DNA of 64,000 nt from Tieghemiomyces parasiticus (lineage: Eukaryota > Kickxellomycota > Dimargaritomycetes > Dimargaritales > Dimargaritaceae): contig JANBPT010000036.1 in the NCBI GenBank assembly GCA_027575765.1, forward strand, positions 1 through 64,000, read 5' to 3'. Every line of letters starts with the position of its first letter. The stretch's first letter is position 1. Below the pieces are notes generated by a model that did no database searches, was not told the origin of the DNA, and saw nothing but the letters and a program-made list of their open reading frames with translations. Of the stretch, positions 34,615-45,190 are shown one piece after another. Made by a program: the position numbers and the translations under genes.

Positions 34615-37600
34615 CCGTGTCATTCGTTATTCGCATGCACCCGCGCGCGCGCTCTCTTTGGGGCATCAGCGCGTCCAATTATCCATTTCAAAGCAATTTA
34701 ACCCATTTGATTACAATCGTCCTCCCTTGCTCCTATCTGCCGGTCCATGATACATTATCTTTTATTTATCGTTTCATTCCATTGCAACCTAATGTAGGGT
34801 TTCTATAAAAACTCATTTCAGTCTCGATCCGAGGTTCGATCCCCTTTCCACGTGTTTGCTTGTATAGGTTGATGGATAACCTGCCCTACACTGGGCCGGG
34901 TGATGTCGTTTAATACGGGGTTTTCCGAGCGAACCAGGGTTATGCGGCATGGCATCGATCGGGCGTCAGATATGGAGGACCGTCATACCATCCTCTCACT
35001 GGGTGCCTGTACCAAATCCCACAAGGGACTGACAACTAGTCATAGCGCTACCATCTCCACTATTTACATTTAGTGGCTCAACACCAAAAATTGCTCATCC
35101 ACGTGCCTGTAGGCTGATTGAATGATCATCATCTAGGACCCAGCAGTACCATACACACGGTAATAGATCAGCCGTCCGTCTGACGCTTCACTGGAGGCCT
35201 CAGAGTCCTTTATCACTTCAAAGGAAGAGTGAATAAAGCGATGGGGTTCCAGGGTCTCTCCCCCCTTGCCTGCAGTGGCAGTTCTGCCCCCCACTGGGGA
35301 TTTGGTGCCCGGTTTCAGATCGGCGTTGGTATCGGCTTGTCGCCTGGTTTTTACTCCTGATGTCGTGTCAATCGCCTCTCAACCCTAGCCTCGTGCAGGG
35401 TTCAGATAAGATGGCACCGATAGCCGAGTCCGAGCTAGTCGGCGCGTGAGGTCTCGTCTGCGGGTCTAGGGGAGGTAAAGGGGAGGGGGGGCCGGCGTGC
35501 GACATCCGATGGGGTGCGACCGAGAGGGGTCGCGGATCCAACGCAGGCGCATGGTCTCACCCTACGATTAAGGCGGGGTGGTTAATTCGCCGCCTCGGTC
35601 CCCTCTATTATACACGTAGACTCCATCGGCGGTTTTCTTACCCGCCGCCCGCCCCGCCCGTGTCTTACGCCCTCACCCGCTCTTCCCCCCTGACTGCAAG
35701 CGCCTCTTGCTCGTTTACAATAGTTGGTCTGCTCTGCCAGCTGACACGCGGGTTTGTCCCTCTTTCCATTCCCCTTCTAGGCCTTCTATTTTCTCCGTCT
35801 CGGTTTACTTACCCGCTCCTGTACACCCTTCCGAGTTATCATCCGGCGGTTTCCTGGCACCTTTACTTTGTGTTTCCAGGCATATCTCCCACACTGTGCT
35901 CTCTTTGTTGGCCCGCCATACTGCCGCGTGCAGGCGAAGCACCGTCAGAGTTGGAAACGCGTCCAGCGAGGTAAGCATTCGCTGCGGCCACTGCCTTTAC
36001 ATGCTTCTTGCTCACCCGGTCCAGGGCGGCAATCCTGGGAGGTGATTCAATATCCAGTGTTCATTGTCTACATTGATGGCAGCGGCTTAGGATACTCCAT
36101 AGCCGTTTTTAGGTGCGGCGCACGGCGACAGATCTCCGCATACATCCGCACTGTTTGTCTGTATGCGGAGCCTAAATGCCCACTGGACCTTGACGCCTGC
36201 ACATTTCATGGCCAGCTTGGCCCAGTCCAAGCCGCCCGATCACATCATGCTGCCACCAAACCCTGTCTTTCTCGCCTAATACATGGTATTTACTCTGTAT
36301 TCTTCGACATTTTTGCTTGTTGTGCATAGCCGCTGTTCTCGTCGTGAGTATGTTCCTGCCCTTTTACTTCTCTGCCCAACCACACAGACATCGTTTCTAG
36401 CCCATACTCCTCCTATTTCCATCACATCATCTATTAGCGCTGGCGTATATTCGCCGCACCGTTCGGGGCTCCGCCTAGTCTTTGGCCCGTTTTCCGCATT
36501 TCACCGTCGAGCATTCCGATTCCACCTCTTACCCCGCACATTTCTATTCACCAGTCGCCTCCTCCCCTCCTGATGATGTCTTGGTGCGGAAACCCCTGGC
36601 CTTACCACCTCTCCTCCTTGTTCCGCTACTAACGTACCACGCAGCAACTGTCTCCCCCCCCCCCTACGATACGGCTCACGCCTACAACTCCGATGCTCGG
36701 CAGTTAGCCCGACTAGTGTCTCGTTGAACCACGCCGCGAAAACCATTACATAGCCTCACCAGTAACGCTAAGCCATACGTTCAGCAAAGCCATTCAACTT
36801 CGCTTTGCAAAAGTAAGTGACCCTGCTTGCCATACTTTTTACTCTTGCTCTCGCACTGTCATTGAATAGGCTCCGATGATCACCCCCCTGCCCTCAATCC
36901 GAGTGTGACTGTTGCTGCTCAACCGACAAACCTCTGGGGAGGGGGTTTGAAAGATCAACTGGGGGGATTTTTGAAATAGTCGAGTTGGTGGGGATTCCTA
37001 ACGCTGCCAATCCAGGGACTGTAAGTCTTGAACGACGACAGGCCTACGGATTGGACTGGTGTAGATGGTGAGTGTAACGGCCAGCCGACGTACTTCCGCC
37101 CTTATTAGCGTGTACCGCTCTGGCATGCCCCTAGCCGCACTTGACTGCACCTAGCGGTAGGATGGTCTGGGCGGAAGGTTAGCGGGTACCATTGGCAAGT
37201 TTCCGAATGGACAGCATGCCGGGAGGGTGGATATAAGGGTGAGAAGAGCTACGGGGTTGATGCTGGGCATTGTGGGGGGGGGTCCCCCCCTCCAGGAGGT
37301 ATGGCTCGTACGACCTTGCACCCTGGGGTCTTGGACGCGCAATACTCAACCAGTCCGGTCGGCCATATTCGCGAGGATATCCGCATTCGACCCCTCCCTC
37401 CCTCCTTCTTCTTACCGCACCATGATCCATGTAACGTGCCTGGTGGAGGGGGGGGGGGACATCGCTATCCAGCCTTCCACCCGTTATATTTACCCCATGC
37501 CCTGCCTCTGGCTCTTATTTATTAGACCCTCCGGCCCACCTGGTCCGTTTTTTCACCCGTTGTCAGTGCGGTAGCTGTATTTCTCCCCCCCCTCCTTCCA

Positions 37601-38625
37601 CCGCTCTTTTGCTTCCATGCCTCTTTGCTAGCTTCGATTCCATCCTTTCATGATTTGGTCCACGGCGTTATCCATGGTCGGCACCGTACAGAAGTCGAGA
37701 ATAACCTTCTTTGTGGTTGCTCTGCTTTAGGGGTACGGGTGACCCCCTTGACCCGGCCAATGTGTTAGGCCGCTACCCGGCTACACTTTCGCTTCCAACC
37801 TGGTGTGTTTCACTTCCCGTGCGTTTGTGTAGAACTTCTTCTACCAACGCCTGTACCTATTGCTACTCCAGCCGGCCCTGGGTTTCAATTTCGTTGATGA
37901 CTTACGCAGTGTCGCTCTCTATATCTTGCTTTCCTGCCTTCCCTCCTCTACTTTCCAACTTATTTGGTACATCGACCACATAATCGCCGCACCTTTTCTC
38001 TTGCCAGCCAGGTGGTGTACTTCGACCATTTATGCCCCACACCCTATATATACCCTATCCATGTACCGGCCCTGACTGACCGGCTGACCTAGTCCCAGTA
38101 CTTCCTTTTTATTCTTACATTACGACACTACCTCGCCTCCCGTACTGACCTCATTCGTCACCGCCTGACGTCACGCTAACTAACCCCACAACTATCTCTT
38201 TCGGACTCCTTCCCTACGGGGGGTACCTTGTTCATTACGGTACTCGCCTGTGTCTACTAATCAACAATTCAACCGCCGCAGGTTTACCTTCTAGAGTATC
38301 CAGGGCTCGGTTCCTTTCCTGCCCGAGTGCCCATCCGTTGCCTACGTAGCAGCCCCAATCAGCCGCCACCTGTACCTCCCGCATTTAATGCTTTATTTGG
38401 CCTAGCACTGCTGGTGACCCCTGACGCACCCCTGCCGCGGGCACTAACTAGCACCCTGACATCCCGCTATTTCTCCGGAACCGATCTCGACGCGTCTGTG
38501 TCACGTCCCCTCGTACTCGCTCCCCCCCCCCCACCTTCCCTACCTGTCAACCCCCCCGGCCCCTCCTCCCCCTCGTCTTTCCAGATTCGAGCCTTCCACC
38601 CGCTTTTTACGCCCGGCTTATCACC
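34615..38625. other. 4-kb intergenic stretch upstream of the F-box gene
   Basis: This is the 3' flank of the KRE9-domain gene and a long, increasingly pyrimidine-rich upstream region of the F-box/WD40 gene, with C runs near 36654 and 38521 and a G run near 37448. A strong hairpin is at 36108-36176. Frames up to 153 codons (for example 35868-36329) show no family features and are not called. Confidence 0.45.
36108..36176. repeat. two-part hairpin in intergenic DNA
   Basis: A perfect 11-bp inverted repeat (CTCCGCATACA at 36134-36144 and TGTATGCGGAG at 36160-36170) is stacked on an outer 6-bp repeat (TTTAGG at 36108-36113 and CCTAAA at 36171-36176). There is a 20-nt bulge on the 5' side. It could be a folded RNA element or a chance structure. 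Confidence 0.6.
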
Positions 38626-41600
38626 ATGAAGAACACCACCACCTTCTTCGTCAACAAGTGCAAGTCACTGAAGCAAATATGGCACAGCAAGAAGGGTGGA
38701 TTGGGTCTCGGGCCGGACCAGGACCTGGACCGTCTGGAAGCCGTTGCTGAAGGGGATGAAAACGCCATCCCGAGCCACGCTGTAGGTGATGATGGCGGCC
38801 AGCTCACCAGTGACAGCGAAGCCGACGATCGCATGAGCGGCGACGAGGTGGATCAAGCTGAGCACCTGGCTACGCCCGTGGGTGGTAGCAGCGGCACCTC
38901 CAGTCTCGGTCGCGGCCGGACCCGGCATGGCGCCGCTGATACCGCGCCCCGCCGGGCGCCGTACCTCCTCCCCAACGGCTCCTTCGACTCGGCCACGCCG
39001 GCCACGGGCCCCGAGCTGGACGCCCACTGGCACCAGCTCTACCACAATGCAACGATCCCACACTTCGCCACCTTGCCCCGGCACCCGCCAGTTTATCCCT
39101 ACCATGGGTCGACCACACCCACGCCGGGACTGTCTACTCCGGCACCCCCAGTCGACAGCGCCATGACCACTCCCAGTTCGCTGTACCGCACACGGCGCCC
39201 ATCCAATCCGGCTTATGGATCCACTACCCCGACCCGGTCCCGAACGTATAGTGGCAGCACCAGTGGTGGCCTCATGTCGGGTTGGGACCGCAGCGATCCT
39301 TTCCCGACCGACGCGACCACCGCGTTGGGGAACCCCGGGCGATCCGCGATCCGGCCTCCGCACAGTCACTACTACTGCCATCACCCCCAATTAAGCCTCG
39401 CGCCAGGCTCGACACCACGCACCGGCATAGGGAGCAGCAGTGGAGGAGCGGGGGGCACGGCGGGAGTCCATACCGTAGATGCCACCCGTCGCAAATCCAA
39501 GTGCCGAGTCACCTCATCGGGGTCATTCTCTCAGCCGGGTCCGAATAAGGTCCGCGTCAAAGGCCACAACGAGACCATTAAGGGCCGATTCCTCATGTCC
39601 CGGAGCCTGGAGGACATACACGGTTACCTCCGTCACCGCCACTCCCTACCCAGCCTCCTCCCTCTGTTCCAGCGCCACGGCTCGTCCAAATCCAAACGGC
39701 ACGTTTCTGAACCTGGTCTGGGTACCAACGCGGTGCTACCAATTGGTAAGTTTATATCCTGGCTATGACAATATTTTATTGTCGTTGGGGGGGAGCGTTC
39801 CCTCGGTTTTTAGGATGGCCTTTAAGTTCAGGAATAGTGAGGCACCAGGGCACCTGGAGTGAGACGTAGGGCAGGCCCTGACCCTTTCCCTTCAGGGTCA
39901 TTAGATAGGGGTCGCCCAATTGTCCCTAGCTACAAACTACGCGGTTGGCCTCGGGAAAAGGATGGGTGGTCGTCACTATAACCCCTGGCATACCTTTTGA
40001 TCGATCAGATGGGTGGAATCAAGCCCCAGATCGCCCCTCCTAAATGGCTGTCTTCTTGGCGGGCCCATATTTGTAAAGGCGGCGGTGGTTGTGTTGGTGA
40101 AACCCTCCAGAAGTTTTTTTCGTACCCGGTTTCCACGGGCTAGAAATCCCCCCCCCTCCAACCGTATCCAACCCTCATTTGCTATCCAGGTTACCTTGAC
40201 CTCCTGCGCCCACCTACTTTATCTTCGGCCGTTTCCTTAAAAAAGCAATTTGGCATATGGTGCTCCGGGCCACCACCATGACCTGCCGACGTCGGCTAAC
40301 TTATCCAATTGCCCATGTCCCTCTATGCGCCACTCGTATTGCCACCCCCGTCCAGATTTCTTGCGTGAACTGCCCACGGAGCTCTCCCTGCATGTGCTCA
40401 GCCACCTTGACGCGGCGTCGCTGAACCGCGCCGCACTCGTATCCCGCTACTGGCGGCAGCTCACCCTCGATGCTCTGCTATGGAAACAGGCCTTTCAACG
40501 GCAAGCCAGCTGGAAGCACACCTACGGATTCACGCCCGGTACCCGTCCGCGCCGCCATGCGGCCTGCCAAGCGACCGGGGAATGGGAGGCGGACAGCCAG
40601 GTCACCATCCCATCGAGTTCCCACCCCTTTCCGACCCTGGTCCCCGGCACACCGCTGTCGGAACTGGCTCCGTCCTGGGAAGCCCCCATCGCAACCCCAG
40701 CAGACCACCCAGAGCTGGCCGCCCACCACGCTCCGCCCCCGTCACTTAACTACTTTGGCGAGATGACCTCGACTTTCGCCAGCAGCTCCCAGCTGACCCA
40801 CCAGAGCTCGGCTTTCTCTCTCACGGGTGGAGGTAGCTGTTTAGCCCCGGCCCAGGAGCCGTCTGTAGCCATGGACTACCAGCTGGCCACCCCGCCGGAT
40901 AGCGGCGCTTCCCCACTGTCCATTCGGATGAACGTGGACAGCCCCCTGCCAGCCTCGCCCTGCGGAATGACCGTGGACGACAAGTTCCCCGAAATGCGGC
41001 CCTGGCGGCACATGTACCAGCAACGGCACCGCCTGGAGCAGCGGTGGGCCGAGAACGGCCCCAAGATTGTGCACTACCTGAACGGGCACACCGACAGCGT
41101 CTACTGTCTACAATTCCACGACAACCTTCTGATCACAGGCTCGCGCGACCGCAGCATTAAGTTCTGGGACCTGGACCACGAATACTACTGCACCCGCACG
41201 CTAACGGGTCACGAAGGGTCGGTGCTTTGTCTCAAGTACGACGCCCGTCAGCTGGTGACTGGATCCAGCGACCACACGGTGAGGCTGTGGGATATGCACG
41301 GCGCCACCCCCGACGGAGCCAATGACCAGTCCAGTATGCGTCTCCGCGGCCACGTGGCCGGGGTCCTCGACGTAGCCATGAATGACACGGCAGTGGTCTC
41401 GTGTTCCAAAGACTGCACGATAAAAATGTGGGACCGTGTCACGGGCGAACTGATGCGTAGTATCCCGGCCCACCGGCGGCCGGTCAACGCCATCCAGCTG
41501 AGTGGCCGCCAAATGGTATCCGCGTCCGGAGACGGCCTTGTCAACCTGTGGGACGTCGAGACGGGGCAACAGGTACGATCCTTCGCGGGCCACTTGTCCG

Positions 41601-41959
41601 GCTTAGCCTGTGTGCAGTTCCGCGATAACCGGGTTCTGTCCGGATCCAATGACAAGACCATCAAGGTGTGGGATCCCCGTACCCCGGACTGCGTTGCCAC
41701 CCTCACGGGCCACCAGGACTTGGTGCGGACCCTACACTACGCCGGCGGTGACCGGTTGGTGTCCGGGTCGTATGACCAAACGGTCAAGATCTGGGACCTG
41801 GCCAACCTCAAGTGCAACCTCTCCCTCGACAATGGCCATTCGTCCTGGGTCTTCGACGTGCGTTGCGACCTGACCCGGCTCATCAGCGCCGGCCAGGATC
41901 AAAAAATTCTCGTGTGGGACTTTGCCCCGGATCTCAATGAGAGCCTCCTGGTCGCTTGA
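38626..41959 (+). CDS. F-box / WD40-repeat protein (SCF substrate receptor)
   Basis: Two coding exons: 38626-39745 (donor GTAAGT, phase 1) and 40356-41959 (acceptor CAG), with an intron of 610 nt. The product is 907 residues and the frame closes exactly. Residues 1-373 are mostly disordered, rich in Ser, Thr, Pro, Gly and His. The junction creates DFLRELPTELSLHVLSHLD (from residue 374), a textbook F-box running to about 420 with RAALVSRYWRQL. A linker of about 190 residues follows. Seven WD40 repeats run from about 617 to 905, each ending in WD (FWD, LWD, MWD, LWD, VWD, IWD, VWD). This is the architecture of Cdc4/Met30/Pop1/FBXW7 receptors, which bind Skp1 through the F-box and phosphorylated substrates through the propeller. 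Which of these it equals cannot be settled here. Starting at ATG 40325 inside the intron would break the junction and is disfavoured. Confidence 0.9.
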
Positions 41960-41976
41960 GCCGGCTTGGTCCTGCA

Positions 41977-42000
41977 CCCCCCCCCCCCGGCCCCCCCCCT
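41977..42000. repeat. C13-GG-C9 tract just after a stop codon
   Basis: A run of 13 C, then GG, then 9 C begins 18 nt after the TGA of the F-box/WD40 gene, so it is probably in its 3' UTR. The opposite strand is a long G tract. Confidence 0.9.
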
Positions 42001-42444
42001 GGTGCGTGCGGTTCCACTGTGGGATGATTATTATTTTTATGATTTTTATTTAGAGGCTCGTCGCAACGGTGTGGGACCCAAGTGAGGAGCCCAGGTCATC
42101 GTGGTTATCTCGTGTGATTTTAGGTTTATTCTCAGTTTTAGTGTAGTTTTGGTTGGTTCCAGCCGTGTGGCACCTTTGGCTACTATTACGTAACGTCATA
42201 GTCTGCTTTTGTTTTATATATTACATTTTTTTACATATTTAATCGACACATGGACAATTTAGTACTTTTTTGTTTCACAGGATGTTGTAATACATTATGT
42301 GCGTTCATTAGATTGAGGTTATAAAAGTGAGATAGAATTAAAAGTGGAGAAAAGTAGCACTGGCCGGCACAGTCTCACCCACTCTGTACGGCTTGGGAAT
42401 GGAGGAAGCAGAGGGACCCGCGAAACGGGTACTACACATGGATT

Positions 42445-42462
42445 AGAGAGAGAGAGAGAGAG
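42445..42462. repeat. (AG)9 microsatellite
   Basis: Nine AG units lie in the convergent spacer. Confidence 0.9.
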
Positions 42463-42753
42463 AAAACAAAAACAGAGTATCGGCCCATGAAATGGCAGCA
42501 AGGATTGACTAACTAGAGGAACGAGATAGAGAAGGGTGCGGTTAAGTCCCGTGCAATCGGGTGCGGGGGAGCCGGACCACATAATCGCAAGGCACGGCGA
42601 TGTGGGCGTGATCCGCGGTCGCACAGGTAACACAGGTTTTAAAAGAAAAATGGGCGGCAGCGATTGCAGTAGGCGACAATAGGATGGTCTGACAAGACCA
42701 GGGGACCTGGTTAGTCTCGCACGGGCCGCGGCCCATCATACACACGCACATAC

Positions 42754-42771
42754 ATATATATATATATATAT
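42754..42771. repeat. (AT)9 microsatellite
   Basis: Nine AT units lie about 10 nt from the stop codon of the TMEM42-like gene, in its likely 3' UTR. Confidence 0.9.
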
Positions 42772-42781
42772 GAGCTTTACT

Positions 42782-43435
42782 CTAGGCCGATTTCTTCTCG
42801 CTGAGTCGGCAGGGCGGCAGATGGTTCCGGTTACGAGAGTTGGTGCACGGGGTGGCGGGGGCCGCATCCTGGGACATGAGCACACTACCAAGGAGGATAA
42901 GGCTGGATCCAAACCACCAGCGCAGAGACAGGGGCTCGTTAAAGGCGATGTGGCCGAGGACGGCGGTCATCATGAAGTTGACGGCGGTATTGTACACGGT
43001 GACGGTGATGGACGAGTCGGCCTTGTGCAGGGCCTTGGAGAAGAGGGCCCACATGAGGGCGTTGCTCAGAAAAATAAGCGCCAGAAACGTGCCGCGCAGC
43101 GTGTACGCCAGACCTTCCGTGCTGTGCAGCAGGTCCACGCCGGCCACGCGAGTCAGTAGGTCGGCGGCTGTACGGCTCACGCCCGCCGTGGCCCCCGCCG
43201 CGGTCGAACTACCCAAGCCCATGGGGCCCTCCAAGAGAAGGGTCTGCAGGCGGGCGGCCAGCTCGGTCGTGCGGGCGTCCACGGCGAGCTTGGCGAACAG
43301 GGAGGCCGAAGCGGCGAGTGACCCCGAAAGGATGGCGTAGGAGGTCCCGCTGGGCAGCACGTTGAACCGTTGCGGAAGCTGTTCCGCAGCCTTACCGAAG
43401 GTGCCACGGAAGTTGTCGTAGTCGATTTTGGGCAT
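42782..43435 (-). CDS. TMEM42/EamA-like small membrane protein
   Basis: This is one frame of 217 residues from ATG 43435. Hydrophobic spans are at about 33-52, 115-136, 144-164 and 173-189. The second half (LIFLSNALMWALFSKAL, then VTVYNTAVNFMMTAVLGHI and WWFGSSLILLGSVLMS) matches the TMEM42 branch of the drug/metabolite transporter (EamA) superfamily, a single-half-size module. A loop of about 60 residues, rich in Ala, Gly, Thr and Leu, separates span 1 from span 2. The C-terminus is polar and basic (SRNRNHLPP...SEKKSA). Family members are uncharacterised, so transport is inferred only from fold. The gene converges on the F-box gene. Confidence 0.78.
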   Translation of the reverse strand: MPKIDYDNFRGTFGKAAEQLPQRFNVLPSGTSYAILSGSLAASASLFAKLAVDARTTELAARLQTLLLEGPMGLGSSTAAGATAGVSRTAADLLTRVAGVDLLHSTEGLAYTLRGTFLALIFLSNALMWALFSKALHKADSSITVTVYNTAVNFMMTAVLGHIAFNEPLSLRWWFGSSLILLGSVLMSQDAAPATPCTNSRNRNHLPPCRLSEKKSA

Positions 43436-45190
43436 GGTGAGTCAAAAACAAAAAAAAATAATACCGGGAGGGAGGGGGAGGGTCGACTTTGAGGAAAAGG
43501 AGGTTAAGATTGGGATGGTATGACGGTAGGAATTGGAAGGAGTGGTTTAGCGGGCGTAATCTGACGGGTCAGACAGGGTGTTGGAATGGGCTGAGACCGA
43601 GGGCAACGTCAGCAAGGTCGGGTGACGAAAGGCGGTCTGGGCGGCTAATGGTGGCGTGGAAAAATTAAAGGAAAAAAACCCGAAGGGTAAAGTAAGACAA
43701 GGAAGGGTTAATATAAAGTAGAAGTTTGGTGTAAGGCTAGTCAGTAGGCATGAGAAGGGGTGCGGAAGGGTGGGATTAGACGGGATAGGGGTGTACGCTG
43801 GCACGGTTAATAAAAAACATACACACACGAAGTTTGGAAAGGAATTCAAGGGAGGGAGGTCGGGTGTGGGCGAGAGCGGTGCGTCTTGAAGGATAACCGG
43901 TACGCCAGGCTGAGCGGGGGGGGGGGCTAGGCGAGTCCCGGCTGCAAAAATTGCGCAGGCCAACCGTAGCAGGAAAGGTGGGAGAATTCGGAAGTTCCTG
44001 ACAAAGCATTCCGAGCCGGAGCGACCGGAAGAGGAGGAGGAGCAAAACAACCTGGGCGGGTGCGGGTAGAGATCAGGCCGAAAAAGGTGGTGAGGAGGGG
44101 AGAGACCGGCGATAAGCGGGCTGGCAGTGTTGGTATGGGGGAAGGGAGGGGCCCAGTGGTTGACGCTGGCGGCTGGATGAGGAAATTAGGATGCGTCAAT
44201 CTGTGCCGATGTGACTGACTGCGGCCGAATACGGGTGGGTTTGCGGATGGGAGGGAGGGGGCCACGCAAGCTCCTTCAGGGCCATAGTGTGCCAGCTGCC
44301 AGACAACCGGTGCTGGTAGGGGGGGGCCAGAAAAGGAAAAGAATTAACAGAAAAAAAAACTGGATTTAGTGAGAGCGACTGGAGGCCGCGGAGGCGTCAG
44401 CGAATAGTTCCCGCTAGGTCCAAGGTGCCCAGAGCGGCTGGATAGGGATGGTGAGCGTCGGCGGGAATGGTCGGCACGCAAGGAGGGGCCAGTGCAGCCA
44501 ACCAGAGGCTACGATGCGCCTAGTCCTCGCTGGACCGGTAGGCTGACAGGTCTTGTCCCTGAAGATCGGGCGGCTAACTCGCCACACAGAGCGAAATGCC
44601 TCAAGCCAGGACTGAACCGTTTTATATAAAAAAAGAATCCGGTCAAAAAACGGGCATGGCTAGGCCGCGAGTAACGGTTAGACCGTAAGACGGTGGGTTA
44701 CATCAGCCATGTGCTACGCAGCACTAAACAACTGAGGGCAGTGCCGCATTAGCAGAATCAGCCAGTCCACCTATCAACTTATCGCCGCTCCTCCCCTCAT
44801 TGGTAAATAGCCTTGAGGTGCGGATTACTCGAAAAAGTTACACAATTTTTATATTGGGTAGTTTGAACCTGTGGGACCATCTCCCCCGCTACCTCCCTGA
44901 TTGTTAGTAATGCCGTTTTATAAGCTACTATCATCTAATCAATTATGTAAAAACAGGGTAATAAAATAGTCTATATAGAGGTATACACCAGGTTAATCGC
45001 GACGGGAAAAAGCCTAACTAGCCGATGAGGGGGGGGGGAGAAGATCGTAGAGTGAATGGAAAGAGAGAGAGAGTGTGTGTGTGGTGAGGGGGGTGGAGGA
45101 GGGAGAGTGCAGGTGCCTACAGATACAGCGCATAACTAATCTTAAAACTCCCCCCCCTTCCTACTCTACCCGCTTCACCATAATGCCGAA
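43436..45190. other. intergenic stretch between TMEM42-like and MCM5
   Basis: This is the upstream region of the TMEM42-like gene (pyrimidine-rich on the minus strand, so long open but low-complexity frames occur there) and the 3' flank of MCM5. It includes an (AG)6(TG)5 microsatellite at 45062-45083. No gene seen. Confidence 0.5.
45062..45083. repeat. compound (AG)6(TG)5 microsatellite
   Basis: Two adjacent dinucleotide repeats are visible about 110 nt downstream of the MCM5 stop codon. Confidence 0.9.

Larger units (their letters stand above)
41960..42781. other. intergenic stretch between convergent genes
   Basis: This is the 3' flank of the F-box gene with a long C tract, then AT-rich DNA with T runs, an (AG)9 repeat and an (AT)9 repeat next to the stop codon of the TMEM42-like gene. 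No gene seen. Confidence 0.5.

Noticed and set aside
34828..34845. GGTTCGATCC box resembling a tRNA T-loop / B box
   Set aside because: The flanking bases do not form a T stem, and there is no A box or acceptor stem at the right distance.
35868..36329. Plus-strand 153-codon frame
   Set aside because: It contains a strong hairpin, has no coding bias or domain, and lies in the long spacer before the F-box gene.
40325..41959. Separate F-box/WD40 gene starting at ATG 40325
   Set aside because: The splice junction 39745/40356 keeps phase and gives an exact F-box start (DFLRELPTEL), so one gene with two exons is the better model.
43927..44265. Minus-strand Pro/Ser-rich frame upstream of the TMEM42-like gene
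   Set aside because: Its start is GTG and its composition is that of a pyrimidine-rich fungal promoter.
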